Assembly (NCBI RefSeq): GCF_018861295.1
Contig: NZ_JAHLDM010000011.1
Location: forward strand, 1 to 64,000
DNA length: 64,000 bases
Origin: Clostridium_AD estertheticum_D
GTDB lineage: Bacteria > Bacillota > Clostridia > Clostridiales > Clostridiaceae
Reading direction: 5' to 3'
Part shown: one piece after another, positions 46,279 through 54,637 of the stretch
How positions within the stretch are numbered: the first letter of the stretch is position 1
How the letters are laid out: each line of letters starts with the position of its first letter
Notes under the pieces: model-generated
Databases searched by the model: none
Seen by the model: the letters and a program-made list of their open reading frames with translations, nothing else
Told to the model about the DNA's origin: nothing
Program-made: the position numbers and the translations under genes

Positions 46279-46926
46279 TCAAACAAATTTTATATATTCT
46301 ATAGGTATATACAAGGTTATATATGTTCCAATTAGCAATGTACTAACTACTTCCAACTTGGCATTATATAAATCTTTATATAAAGAATTTAGGTTTGAAG
46401 TAGATCCATAATTTTCACCATTTAATATTTGTTCTATTTGAAACTGATCCATTCCAACACCATCGTCTTTAATTCTTATCACTATTTCTTCCATTTGCCT
46501 TTTAATCATAAAAGTTATAGTACCACCATGAGTTTTTTTTAAAATTCCATGTTTAATTGAGTTATCTATTAAACTGTATAATGAGTCTTTAGGTATTAAA
46601 AAATTTATATCTTCTTCTATGTAATACTCACAATTCAATCTATCTCCAAATCTGACCTTTTGAATATATAAATATGATTTTATGTATTCTACTTCTTCCT
46701 GCAATAGTATACTTTTATCTGTTACATTAAAATTAAATCTCAAATAATTACTAAGTTCTAGAACAACATTCCTAGCTTCTTCAGAATTTTGCCTACAAAG
46801 TGATAATATACTATTTAATGTATTAAAGATAAAATGTTGGTTAATATAAGGCCCTTTTGGTTTCAGTTCCTTTTCATCTTCAATATTCTTTAATTTATTG
46901 GGTTTCTTTATTTTATTTACTTCCAT
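46279..46926 (-). CDS. LytS-like histidine kinase, cytosolic short form
   Basis: 215 residues. Histidine kinase segment INQHFIFNTLNSIL (the usual P of INPHF is Q), then HATPase with DSLYSLIDNSIKHGI, IKDDGVGMD and IGTYITLYIPIEY. There is no N-terminal sensor or membrane segment, so it is soluble and far shorter than LytS (~580). It probably phosphorylates the LytTR regulator just downstream. It may be under another input protein. The ribosome site is AAGGAG. Confidence 0.85.
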   Translation of the reverse strand: MEVNKIKKPNKLKNIEDEKELKPKGPYINQHFIFNTLNSILSLCRQNSEEARNVVLELSNYLRFNFNVTDKSILLQEEVEYIKSYLYIQKVRFGDRLNCEYYIEEDINFLIPKDSLYSLIDNSIKHGILKKTHGGTITFMIKRQMEEIVIRIKDDGVGMDQFQIEQILNGENYGSTSNLNSLYKDLYNAKLEVVSTLLIGTYITLYIPIEYIKFV

Positions 46927-47132
46927 TGATTTTTCTCCTTATAAATATTTATAAAACATTATTTGCTATTCATTAAATATATCGTTGATTTATATATATA
47001 CCTTAGTTACATAGCCCTAATATTAAAAATTTAATCTTTACTCATTAACTACTGGACATTTACAAACTATTAACCTACTATTAATTAAGAGACTCGAATT
47101 AATTTACATAAATTTAGAGGAGGTTTTTAATT
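46927..47132. other. Divergent intergenic region
   Basis: Separates the divergent histidine kinase and yajQ genes. GAGGAGG precedes yajQ. I see no convincing promoter, operator or hairpin. Confidence 0.4.
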
Positions 47133-47624
47133 ATGGCAACTGCACATTCATTCGACATAGTATCAGATGTAGATATGCAAGAAGTAGATAATGCGATAAA
47201 CCAAGCATTAAAGGAAATTAAACAAAGATATGATTTTAAAAATACTATTACTGAAATAAAACTAGGTAAAGAGGATATTAAAATAATATCTGATGATGAT
47301 TTTAAATTAAAATCAGTTGTAGAAGTTCTTGTAGCAAAATTAATTAAAAGAGGAATATCTGGAAAGGCATTAGACCTTGATAAAAAAGAAGAAGCAACAT
47401 TAGGTTCTGCAAGACAAACCGCTAAAATTATAAAAGGAATTTCCACAGAAAAAGCTAAAAAAATAATTGCAGAAATTAAATCTAGTAAAATTAAAGTTCA
47501 AGCACAAATTATGGATAACCAACTAAGGATTAGTGGTAAGAATCTTGATGATTTACAAGAAGTAATGGCTTTAATAAAATCAAAGGATTTTGATATTGCA
47601 TTACAATTTACTAATTTTAGATAG
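47133..47624 (+). CDS. yajQ: YajQ family nucleotide-binding protein
   Basis: 163 residues, full length. Typical segments: SFDIVSDVDMQEVDNAINQA at the start, EIKQRYDFKNTITEI, and ISGKNLDDLQEVMALIK with the final IALQFTNFR. Two RNP-like domains. Some family members bind cyclic di-GMP; here that is only inference. The terminator follows within 10 bases. Confidence 0.95.
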   Translation: MATAHSFDIVSDVDMQEVDNAINQALKEIKQRYDFKNTITEIKLGKEDIKIISDDDFKLKSVVEVLVAKLIKRGISGKALDLDKKEEATLGSARQTAKIIKGISTEKAKKIIAEIKSSKIKVQAQIMDNQLRISGKNLDDLQEVMALIKSKDFDIALQFTNFR

Positions 47625-47632
47625 TTATATTT

Positions 47633-47683
47633 AAAAAGACTATCTTAAAGTGATTAAAAATTACTTTTAGATAGTCTTTTTTT
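47633..47683 (+). terminator. Terminator of yajQ
   Basis: AAAAGACTATCTTAAAGT pairs with ACTTTTAGATAGTCTTTT around an AT-rich loop, followed by more T. Confidence 0.85.
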
Positions 47684-47862
47684 GTCCATAAATTCTTACA
47701 CTAATTGCAAACTATTATGAATATTGTAATAATTAAACTATTTTGTATGTTGTATAAGATAGTATAATAATGTTTAAAATGACATAGCATTATATTTTTT
47801 TTGCATAATACGTAAATGATTGCTAATTTTTATTATTTTTTTTAAATATTTTCATAAACCTA

Positions 47863-47922
47863 TTGACGTTTTATGTATTATTTGCTACAATTTAATTATA
47901 AATAAGTCGAAAGATGTTCGAG
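47863..47922 (+). promoter_or_regulatory. abrB promoter with TCGAA operator
   Basis: TTGACG (47863-47868), a 17-base spacer, and TACAAT (47886-47891). Eight bases later comes AAATAAGTCGAAA (47900-47912), and TCGAA-AGATG-TTCGA (47908-47922) is a 15-base inverted repeat that ends at the ribosome site. A site just past the start of transcription is where Spo0A represses abrB in B. subtilis; here the element is AGTCGAA, one base from the 0A box TGNCGAA. AbrB autoregulation is another option. Confidence 0.75.
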
Positions 47923-47933
47923 GAGGAAATTAA

Positions 47934-48179
47934 ATGAAATCAACAGGTATTGTAAGAAAAGTGGATGAACTTGGAAGAATTGTTATTCCTATAGAATTAA
48001 GAAGAACTTTAGATATAGATATCAAGGACGCTTTAGAAATCTATGTAGATGGTGATCAAATTATTCTTAAAAAATATGAACCAGCTTGTATTTTTTGTCA
48101 AAATGCAAGAGACGTTGTAAACTATAAAGGCAAAAACATTTGTAAAGATTGTCTTGCTGAATTAGGTTCAGGTAAATAA
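47934..48179 (+). CDS. abrB: AbrB-family transition-state regulator
   Basis: 81 residues. An N-terminal swapped-hairpin domain (KSTGIVRKVDELGRIVIPIE, then LRRTLDIDIKDALEIYVDGD) binds DNA as a dimer. The C-terminus has a four-Cys ribbon (CIFCQNARD, then CKDC). AbrB represses sporulation and stationary-phase genes during growth. The promoter and operator are described separately. A small hairpin TTTAGGA-TCCTAAA lies just after the stop. Confidence 0.93.
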   Translation: MKSTGIVRKVDELGRIVIPIELRRTLDIDIKDALEIYVDGDQIILKKYEPACIFCQNARDVVNYKGKNICKDCLAELGSGK

Positions 48180-48221
48180 TTTAGGATATTTTTTCCTAAA
48201 CTATGTACAAGCCTACTAAAC

Positions 48222-48270
48222 AAGAACATAAAAAAGATATCCTTCTAAAGGATATCTTTTTTATGTTCTT
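48222..48270. terminator. Long bidirectional terminator after abrB
   Basis: AAGAACATAAAAAAGATATCCTT and its complement form a 22-bp perfect stem with a 4-base loop. The stem contains the stop codon of the convergent membrane zinc-ribbon gene. Confidence 0.9.
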
Positions 48271-48686
48271 AACCTAAACTCGCTACTACACTTTGAGCAA
48301 GTTACAATAATTTTGCCCTTGCGTTTTGGCACTCTTAATTTCTGTCTACATTTGGGACAATAAGTTATCATATAATTTCTTTTTTCTTTAAATTGCTCTA
48401 ATGGCTTATATTTTTTAATTTTAATCTTAAAATTTTTTATATTTTGTTTAAAACTTTGTCTAAAATTTTTAATTTTATAATGAAGATTTCTTTCTATATT
48501 TTCATAAACAAATTTTTCATTATTTCTTCCAGACATGTTAGTTGACCTACTTCTCCAAATTGAATAGATAATAAGTGCTGCTGCTAAAATCCAAGACCTA
48601 GTTACAAGCAAAAATATTCCTAGCAATAAGGTTACTTTTGAAAATCTATCCCAACCATAAAGTTCTTTAGAAGATTTAACAAACAT
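48261..48686 (-). CDS. Membrane protein with C-terminal zinc ribbon
   Basis: 141 residues. One or two membrane helices (about 18-40), a basic central region rich in Lys, Asn and Phe, and a C-terminal zinc ribbon CPKC ... CSKC (about 113-132). Similar in plan to the 13065-13499 protein but not evidently homologous. Metal binding is read from the Cys pairs; function unknown. The stop lies inside the terminator stem. Confidence 0.75.
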   Translation of the reverse strand: MFVKSSKELYGWDRFSKVTLLLGIFLLVTRSWILAAALIIYSIWRSRSTNMSGRNNEKFVYENIERNLHYKIKNFRQSFKQNIKNFKIKIKKYKPLEQFKEKRNYMITYCPKCRQKLRVPKRKGKIIVTCSKCSSEFRLRT

Positions 48687-48844
48687 TTATACTATTCCTC
48701 CTTATTATACTTTTAAATAGATAACGCTTCTAAATTGCCACTCTCATATAGTCTATCACTATAAAGCTTTAATCATTATTAATTTTCTGTAAAAGATACT
48801 TGATGACAATTAATTATTTTTTTCAATTTGATATTCCTAATATT

Positions 48845-49001
48845 TTGTCGAATGTTTTTGTCGTTTTTAGTTTTAAATTTGTTTAAATTAAACTTTTAAT
48901 AATTCTATTGACTCTTTGTGTAATCCATGGTATTCTTAAATCAAGAAATAAGTCGAAACATATTGGTAATATACACACAAAAGGTAATTCTTATTTCGAC
49001 A
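48845..49001. promoter_or_regulatory. Candidate promoter with Spo0A-type boxes
   Basis: A plus-strand promoter, TTGACT (48908-48913), a 17-base spacer, TATTCT (48931-48936). Perfect 0A boxes: TTGTCGAA at 48845-48852 (plus) and TGTCGAA on the minus strand (48995-49001). Nine bases after the -10 lies AAATAAGTCGAAA (48946-48958), the same 13-mer in the same position as at abrB. Confidence 0.65.
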
Positions 49002-49212
49002 TTAATTGCAAAACTTAAGTACCCCCATAATAAAAGGAAACTATTTATGTCCTATTAGTGAACTATTATCGTATTCATGGATGTAAATATTTTATGTAGA
49101 TGTATTTGTAGCTGTTATAAATAAATTAGGTTTCCTTTCTTTATCCCCCCAAATATTAATAGATAGACTTTAAGTATAAAAAAAACTTGAGCATTCGCTC
49201 AAGTTTTTTTAT
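48943..49212 (+). ncRNA. Candidate non-coding RNA downstream of abrB region
   Basis: About 270 bases with a promoter and a terminator and no reading frame of note. Near the 5' end GAAATAAG pairs with CTTATTTC, enclosing ATATT-GGT-AATAT. A longer domain is closed by AAAGGAAAC (about 49035) and GTTTCCTTT. It ends in AACTTGAGC-ATTC-GCTCAAGTT plus T7. Whether this is one RNA is unproven. Its 5' element suggests Spo0A or AbrB control. Confidence 0.5.
49177..49212. terminator. Bidirectional terminator
   Basis: AACTTGAGC and GCTCAAGTT, 9 bp, loop ATTC, T-tract on both strands. It ends the helicase gene (minus) and the candidate RNA (plus). Confidence 0.88.
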
Positions 49213-49223
49213 TTTAAAATGTA

Positions 49224-51590
49224 TTATTTCCAAAAATCACAAATTTCTTCACTTACATGAATATTGTTATTAATTTTTTGATAATTATTCCATTCTTTTG
49301 GAAATAGTCTTCTATACCTTTGATTAAGAAATCTATCATCTATTAAAAGTACAGTTCCTCTATCCTCTTCTGTTCTAATCACTCTTCCTGCTGCCTGTAG
49401 TACTTTATTCATACCTGGGTACATATAAGAATATTCATAACCACAATTGCTTTTATTATTAAAGTAATCTTTAATAATTTCCCGTTCAAAGCAAATCATA
49501 GGATGCCCTACCCCAATGATTATAACACCAATCAATGCGTCACCTTTTAAATCAATTCCTTCTGAGAAAATGCCACCTAAAACTCCAAACCCTAGAATAT
49601 TATCTTTACCATCTCTATTAAAATTCTTAAGGAACTCTTCCCTAGCCTCTTCAGTCATTGCATTAACTTGAATACTAACTTTCACACTTGGATATATCTT
49701 AGAAAACCTATTAAAAACGACCTCCATATATTTATATGACGGAAAAAACACCATATAATTTCCCTTTTTAGCCTTTATAACAGAATATATATATTCTACT
49801 ATTTTGGGGTAACTGTTTTCTCTCCTATTATATTTAGTAGAAATATCCTTAGCTATCATAACTTTAAGTTTATTTTTATCAAATGGGGAATTTAGAGTTA
49901 AATTGTAATCCTTGCTTTGTCCACCTAAAATTTCTTTAAAATATGATAGAGGAAGTAGTGTTGCAGAGAAATATATCACCGATCGCCCTCTTTTGGATGC
50001 TTCTCTTAAAAGCTTAGATGGATCTAGGCAAAATATTTTTAACACTACATCATCATCTGTACTTTCTACATAAGTTATATATTTATCATCGTATAGTTCA
50101 GCTATTCTTATAAAACTGAGTGAATTAAAATACAACTCTAAAAAGTTATCATATATTTCAGATTTTTCATTTTTAGTGAGCCATATTTCCAATATCTTAG
50201 TAAGCCTTGTAAGAAGATTATATACTTCTACGGGTTCAGATTCTTGTTTATAATACCCATCTTCATTGCACATTTTTTTCATATTTAACATAAAAGAATT
50301 TAACTTACTTAATATTTTATACATTTGATCATTTTTGCCTTTTATGTCTTTTTTCAATTGTAGAAGTAATTTTTTATGAATTTGGGATGAAAACATTTCT
50401 CTTGCCCTATCTACTAGGTTATGAGCTTCATCAACCAATATAGTATAATCCCCGTTGTTATCAGTAAAGAATCTCTTTAAGTAGACCCTAGGGTCAAATA
50501 CATAATTATAATCGCATATAACACAATCAACCCATATTGTTAAATCTAATGAAAATTCAAAAGGACATACATTATGTTTATTCGAATACATCTCAATTAT
50601 ATCTCTACTAAACGTATTTTCATTCTTCAATATATCAAAAATAGCATCATTAACCCTATCAAAATGTCCTTTTGCAAATTTACATTGTTCTGGATTACAT
50701 GCACTGCCCTTACTAAAACATACTTTATCCTTTGCAGTTATTGTAATGGTCTTAAACTCAAGGCCTCGCTCTTTCATTTTATCAAATGCATCCTCTGCAA
50801 CTTGTCTTGTTATAGTTTTTGCAGTTAAGTAAAAAATTTTTGATGTATGCCCTTCTCCAATGGCCTTAATGCTTGGGAACAATGTAGATATAGTTTTACC
50901 TATTCCAGTGGGAGCTTGCACAAACATTTTTTTACCTTCTACTATTGTTTTGTATACAGAAACTGCTAGCTCCCTTTGTCCCTCCCTATAACTATCGAAA
51001 GGAAACTTTAAATCTTTTATAGTCGTGTCACGCTTCATATTCCACTCATTTGTAATATTCGCCCATATAAAATAATTAGAAATAATTTCATCAAAGAACT
51101 CTTTGAGTTTGTTAATTGAAAAAGCTTTAATGAATTGCTTAGTTTTCTCACTACTTATTTCATAATATGTTAATTGAACATTAATAAGAGTAAGATCATT
51201 TTGGATCCCATATATATATGCATAACACTTAGCTTGAGCCCAGTGAAGATTATTGTAATCTTCCTTTATAAATTCTATATCTTTAGTAACTGTTTTAATT
51301 TCATCTATAGTGACTTTACCATCTTTTATTAATACGCCATCAGCTCGTCCTTCAATTACAATAGTAATATCATTGTATATTGTTTTATGTTTTAAACTTA
51401 CTTCTGATAAATATTCTTCTCCAAGAAGTACAGAATACTTTTCACTATTTTCTTTTTGAATCTTTTGATGTGCTTTGGTACCCTCTACAGCCCTGCTGCT
51501 TCCCATAAACCGCATATCTAAATCCCCAGCTCTTAATACAAACTCTACTAAGTTACGCACAGATATTTTTATGTCTCTACTTTTATCCAC
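49224..51590 (-). CDS. PD-(D/E)XK nuclease fused to XPD/DinG-like helicase
   Basis: 788 residues. The N-terminal nuclease-like domain has H41, D84 (GRADG), E97-x-K99 (DEIKT) and a QAKCYAY helix (about 119), matching the RecB/Cas4 pattern. The helicase part follows: Walker A PTGIGKT near 230, an Fe-S region with four Cys (CFSKGSACNPEQCKF, then NVCPFEF), ILVDEAHNLV, and C-terminal motifs GIFSEGIDL and QAAGRVIRT. It is a DNA repair or recombination helicase of the XPD family, 5'-3' by family. Direct Cas4-type Fe-S Cys in the nuclease part are not evident. Confidence 0.9.
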   Translation of the reverse strand: MDKSRDIKISVRNLVEFVLRAGDLDMRFMGSSRAVEGTKAHQKIQKENSEKYSVLLGEEYLSEVSLKHKTIYNDITIVIEGRADGVLIKDGKVTIDEIKTVTKDIEFIKEDYNNLHWAQAKCYAYIYGIQNDLTLINVQLTYYEISSEKTKQFIKAFSINKLKEFFDEIISNYFIWANITNEWNMKRDTTIKDLKFPFDSYREGQRELAVSVYKTIVEGKKMFVQAPTGIGKTISTLFPSIKAIGEGHTSKIFYLTAKTITRQVAEDAFDKMKERGLEFKTITITAKDKVCFSKGSACNPEQCKFAKGHFDRVNDAIFDILKNENTFSRDIIEMYSNKHNVCPFEFSLDLTIWVDCVICDYNYVFDPRVYLKRFFTDNNGDYTILVDEAHNLVDRAREMFSSQIHKKLLLQLKKDIKGKNDQMYKILSKLNSFMLNMKKMCNEDGYYKQESEPVEVYNLLTRLTKILEIWLTKNEKSEIYDNFLELYFNSLSFIRIAELYDDKYITYVESTDDDVVLKIFCLDPSKLLREASKRGRSVIYFSATLLPLSYFKEILGGQSKDYNLTLNSPFDKNKLKVMIAKDISTKYNRRENSYPKIVEYIYSVIKAKKGNYMVFFPSYKYMEVVFNRFSKIYPSVKVSIQVNAMTEEAREEFLKNFNRDGKDNILGFGVLGGIFSEGIDLKGDALIGVIIIGVGHPMICFEREIIKDYFNNKSNCGYEYSYMYPGMNKVLQAAGRVIRTEEDRGTVLLIDDRFLNQRYRRLFPKEWNNYQKINNNIHVSEEICDFWK

Positions 51591-51612
51591 AGGTTATACC
51601 TTCTTTATTATT

Positions 51613-51680
51613 TTAACGACATTTCAGAAGGTAAATCTCACACTTCTATTAATGTGAGATTTACCTTCTGAAGTCGTTAA
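51613..51680. repeat. Long inverted repeat, 28-bp stem
   Basis: TTAACGACATTTCAGAAGGT (and on to TCTCACA) pairs with its complement at 51653-51680, a ~28-bp stem with one 2-base bulge and a 10-base loop. There is no T-tract on either side. It sits between the start of the helicase gene and the end of the ABC-F gene. It could be a terminator, a repetitive palindrome or a small MITE-like element. Confidence 0.8.
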
Positions 51681-51719
51681 TATTCACTTCCGCAAGAGAT
51701 TCTCTCCCCAGGAAATGAT

Positions 51720-53666
51720 TTAACTATTTTTCTGATCTTCTATTTTTTCTACTAATTCATTTAAATATGTCCAACGCTTCATTAAATATTCAGTCTCTAC
51801 TTTAATAGTTTTTTGCTGCTGCACTAGTTCTTCCAAATATTCAAAGTCACTACTACCAGCGTTAATTTTTTTATTAACATCTACAAGTTCTGATTCCTTC
51901 TGCTCAATTGCACCGTCTATTTCATCAAATTCTTTTTTTTCTTTAAACGTAAACTTCAAAGGCTTATCATTTTTAATGTCTTGATTATCATCCAATGCAA
52001 CTTCTTTATTATCAAGCTCTTTTTTCTCTTCTTTATTCACCTCATCATTACCTTCTAGCACCTCGGGATTTTTTTGTATATATTCTTGATAATCAGTATA
52101 ATTTCCAACAAATTGTACTATTTTTGCATTGCCCTCAAAACTGAATATTTTATCAGATACTCTATCTAAAAAGTATCTATCATGTGATACAGTTATAACA
52201 ACACCATTAAATCCATCTAAATAATCTTCGAGTACTGCTAGTGTTTGAATATCAAAGTCATTAGTCGGCTCGTCTAAAAATAATACATTTGGAGCTTCCA
52301 TAAGAATTCTTAATAAATACAACCTTCGTTTTTCTCCACCTGATAAACTAGAAATAAAGGAATGTTTCGTATTTTTATCAAATAAAAATCTCTCAAGCAT
52401 TTGCGATGCTGTAATCTTTTCTCCACTACCTGTAGATATGTATTCTGCCCCTTCTCTTATGTATTCAATTGCCCTAAGTTTTTCATTCATCTCACCATTT
52501 TCTTGATGGAAAAATCCAATTTTTACTGTTTCGCCCCATTCAACGAGCCCTGCATCTTGTTTTAGTACTCCACTTAAAATATTCATTAGAGTAGATTTTC
52601 CCATTCCATTAGGACCTATAATTCCAACCTTATCTCTCCTTGTGAATATATGACTAAAATCTTCAATTAATTTTTTTTCACCAAATGCTTTATATATATG
52701 TTCAACATTCATAATCTTTTTACCAAGTCTTGTAGATGCCGAAGATAGTTCTAAGTTGTCACTTGAAGTATCTACTTTTCCATCTTTGAGTTCATCAAAA
52801 CGGTCAATTCTAGCTTTTTGCTTTGTGCTTCTAGCTTTTGCTCCACGTCTTATCCACGCTAGTTCCTTTTTAAACAAACTCTGCCTTTTTCTCTCTAGTG
52901 TATCCACTAAAGCCATTCTCTCAACTTTCTTTTCCAAATATACAGAATAATTACCATCGTAACTATATAAATTACCCTTGTCTAGTTCAAGAATTTTATT
53001 TGTTATTCTATCTAAAAAATACCTATCATGGGTAATCATAAGTAGAGCACCTTTTCTTTTGTTCAAAAACTTCTCTAACCAATCAATTATTTTATTATCC
53101 ATATGATTTGTAGGCTCATCTAAGATCAATAGATCTGATGGAGTAATAAGCGCACTACATAAAGCTACTCTCTTTCTTTGCCCACCTGAAAGTTCACCTA
53201 TACGCTGCTTAAAATCAGTTATCCCAAGCTTCGTTAAAATAATTTTAGCATCATCTTGCACTTGCCATCCATTACATGCATCCATTTTATCATTTAGATT
53301 CATTAATGCATTTAGAGTAGATTCACTTTCTGGATTCTCTTGTAATTTTTCTAAAACTACCTCATATTCCCTTATGACTTTCATAACATCAGTATCACTC
53401 TTGAAAATCTGCTCAAGTACTGTAGCTTCTGAATCAAACTCAGGATTTTGAGATAAATACTCTATATTTACCCTATTGCCCTTTATAATTCTGCCCCCAT
53501 CGGGAACTTCATAACCAGCTATTATTTTTAAAAAAGTTGATTTTCCAGTACCATTAACACCTATTAATCCCATTTTATCTCCATCACTTATACCTAGTGA
53601 TACTTTATCAATGAGTATTCTCTCACTATAACTTTTACTCACTTCTTCTATTGTTAACAAATTCAT
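51720..53666 (-). CDS. ABC-F ATPase, Uup-like
   Basis: 648 residues from ATG 53666, which has AAAGGATGG eight bases upstream; an ATG at 53699 has no such site. Two ABC domains: Walker A GVNGTGKST and GPNGMGKST, signatures LSGGQRKRV and LSGGEKRRL, Walker B LLILDEPTNHMD and LFLDEPTNDFD. A linker and a C-terminal coiled-coil domain (about 555-648, rich in Glu/Lys) match Uup, which binds DNA or ribosomes. Not close to the ABC-F gene at 39679 by order of motifs. Confidence 0.93.
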   Translation of the reverse strand: MNLLTIEEVSKSYSERILIDKVSLGISDGDKMGLIGVNGTGKSTFLKIIAGYEVPDGGRIIKGNRVNIEYLSQNPEFDSEATVLEQIFKSDTDVMKVIREYEVVLEKLQENPESESTLNALMNLNDKMDACNGWQVQDDAKIILTKLGITDFKQRIGELSGGQRKRVALCSALITPSDLLILDEPTNHMDNKIIDWLEKFLNKRKGALLMITHDRYFLDRITNKILELDKGNLYSYDGNYSVYLEKKVERMALVDTLERKRQSLFKKELAWIRRGAKARSTKQKARIDRFDELKDGKVDTSSDNLELSSASTRLGKKIMNVEHIYKAFGEKKLIEDFSHIFTRRDKVGIIGPNGMGKSTLMNILSGVLKQDAGLVEWGETVKIGFFHQENGEMNEKLRAIEYIREGAEYISTGSGEKITASQMLERFLFDKNTKHSFISSLSGGEKRRLYLLRILMEAPNVLFLDEPTNDFDIQTLAVLEDYLDGFNGVVITVSHDRYFLDRVSDKIFSFEGNAKIVQFVGNYTDYQEYIQKNPEVLEGNDEVNKEEKKELDNKEVALDDNQDIKNDKPLKFTFKEKKEFDEIDGAIEQKESELVDVNKKINAGSSDFEYLEELVQQQKTIKVETEYLMKRWTYLNELVEKIEDQKNS

Positions 53667-53814
53667 ATATGTACCATCCTTTTCATGGCATAACACCATG
53701 CTTTAATTATAACTAAATAAATAGCTAAGGTATAGTGGAAATTTTTTTAAAAAGTATTCCTCTATCCAAAGATATATATTATTTATGTATTCTTAATCCC
53801 TTATCAATAAAAAA

Positions 53815-53830
53815 GTCGCCTTTCGGCGAC
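53815..53830 (-). terminator. Terminator of zapA
   Basis: On the minus strand GTCGCC-GAAA-GGCGAC, a 6-bp GC stem, then TTTTTTATT. Confidence 0.85.
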
Positions 53831-53856
53831 ACCTTAAACATAATCTTAAATAAAAT

Positions 53857-54456
53857 TTATTTTTTACGTGTAACTAAAAGAGGATTGTTTATTTTCTTTT
53901 GTTTAGCCAAACTAATTTGATATTCTATCAACTTGTTTTGAGAATCAATTATCTTATACTTATAAGACTGAAGCTTAAATTTCATTTCTTTATTTTCTGT
54001 TTTAACTCTTCTATTTTCTTCACTAGAAATTTTGTTGATCTCTTTCATACCTTCTAATTGCTGTTGCATATCTATATTTTCCTGCTCTAAGGTTTTTACA
54101 TATTCAGTCTTTTCTATATTTTTACATTTATTAAGTAATTCCTGATTGTAATCTTCCATATGGCTTAACTGTTTTTTTAAATCTTCTAACTTTCCTGTCA
54201 ATTCTTTATCATGATTATTTAATTCTTCACCCTTAGTTGATAATTCCTTGCAAAGTGACTTACTTTTAAACATATCATCACCTAAATTTAAAGCCGTTAA
54301 AATTGCTGCAGAAGAGGTACTAAGTTTTTCATTGTTTCCCATTATATTCTTTATTTTTTTATCAACATAACTGGCTACCATATGTAAATATTCTTCTCTT
54401 TCATCACCTTTTAAATTATATTCAATGCCATTTATTTTTATTGTTACAACGTTCAT
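53857..54456 (-). CDS. zapA: Cell-division protein ZapA, long coiled-coil form
   Basis: 199 residues, about twice the usual ZapA. The N-terminal domain (VVTIKINGIEYNLKGDEREE, then VDKKIKNIMG) is ZapA-type and binds FtsZ; the tail (about 90-199) is a coiled coil. It promotes FtsZ ring bundling at mid-cell. The TAGAACGTTG start has TAAGAGGGTG upstream. pheT lies upstream, divergent in regulation. Confidence 0.9.
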   Translation of the reverse strand: MNVVTIKINGIEYNLKGDEREEYLHMVASYVDKKIKNIMGNNEKLSTSSAAILTALNLGDDMFKSKSLCKELSTKGEELNNHDKELTGKLEDLKKQLSHMEDYNQELLNKCKNIEKTEYVKTLEQENIDMQQQLEGMKEINKISSEENRRVKTENKEMKFKLQSYKYKIIDSQNKLIEYQISLAKQKKINNPLLVTRKK

Positions 54457-54598
54457 CTAAAACACCCTCTTAGACAGATTAGTTAATCCCATTGTACCAC
54501 AATATAACTTTTAATAAAACCAATATTTTGAAATTAATCATACAAATCAAACAATTAATAACTTGGTATACTTAATAATAAATATACATTACATAATT

Positions 54599-54625
54599 AA
54601 AACCCCCTAACTTTAAGGGAGTTTT
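54599..54625 (-). terminator. Terminator of pheT
   Basis: On the minus strand AAAACTCCCT pairs with AGGGGGTTTT around a 7-base loop, then TAATTATG. Confidence 0.75.
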
Positions 54626-54637
54626 AATTATTTGCTA

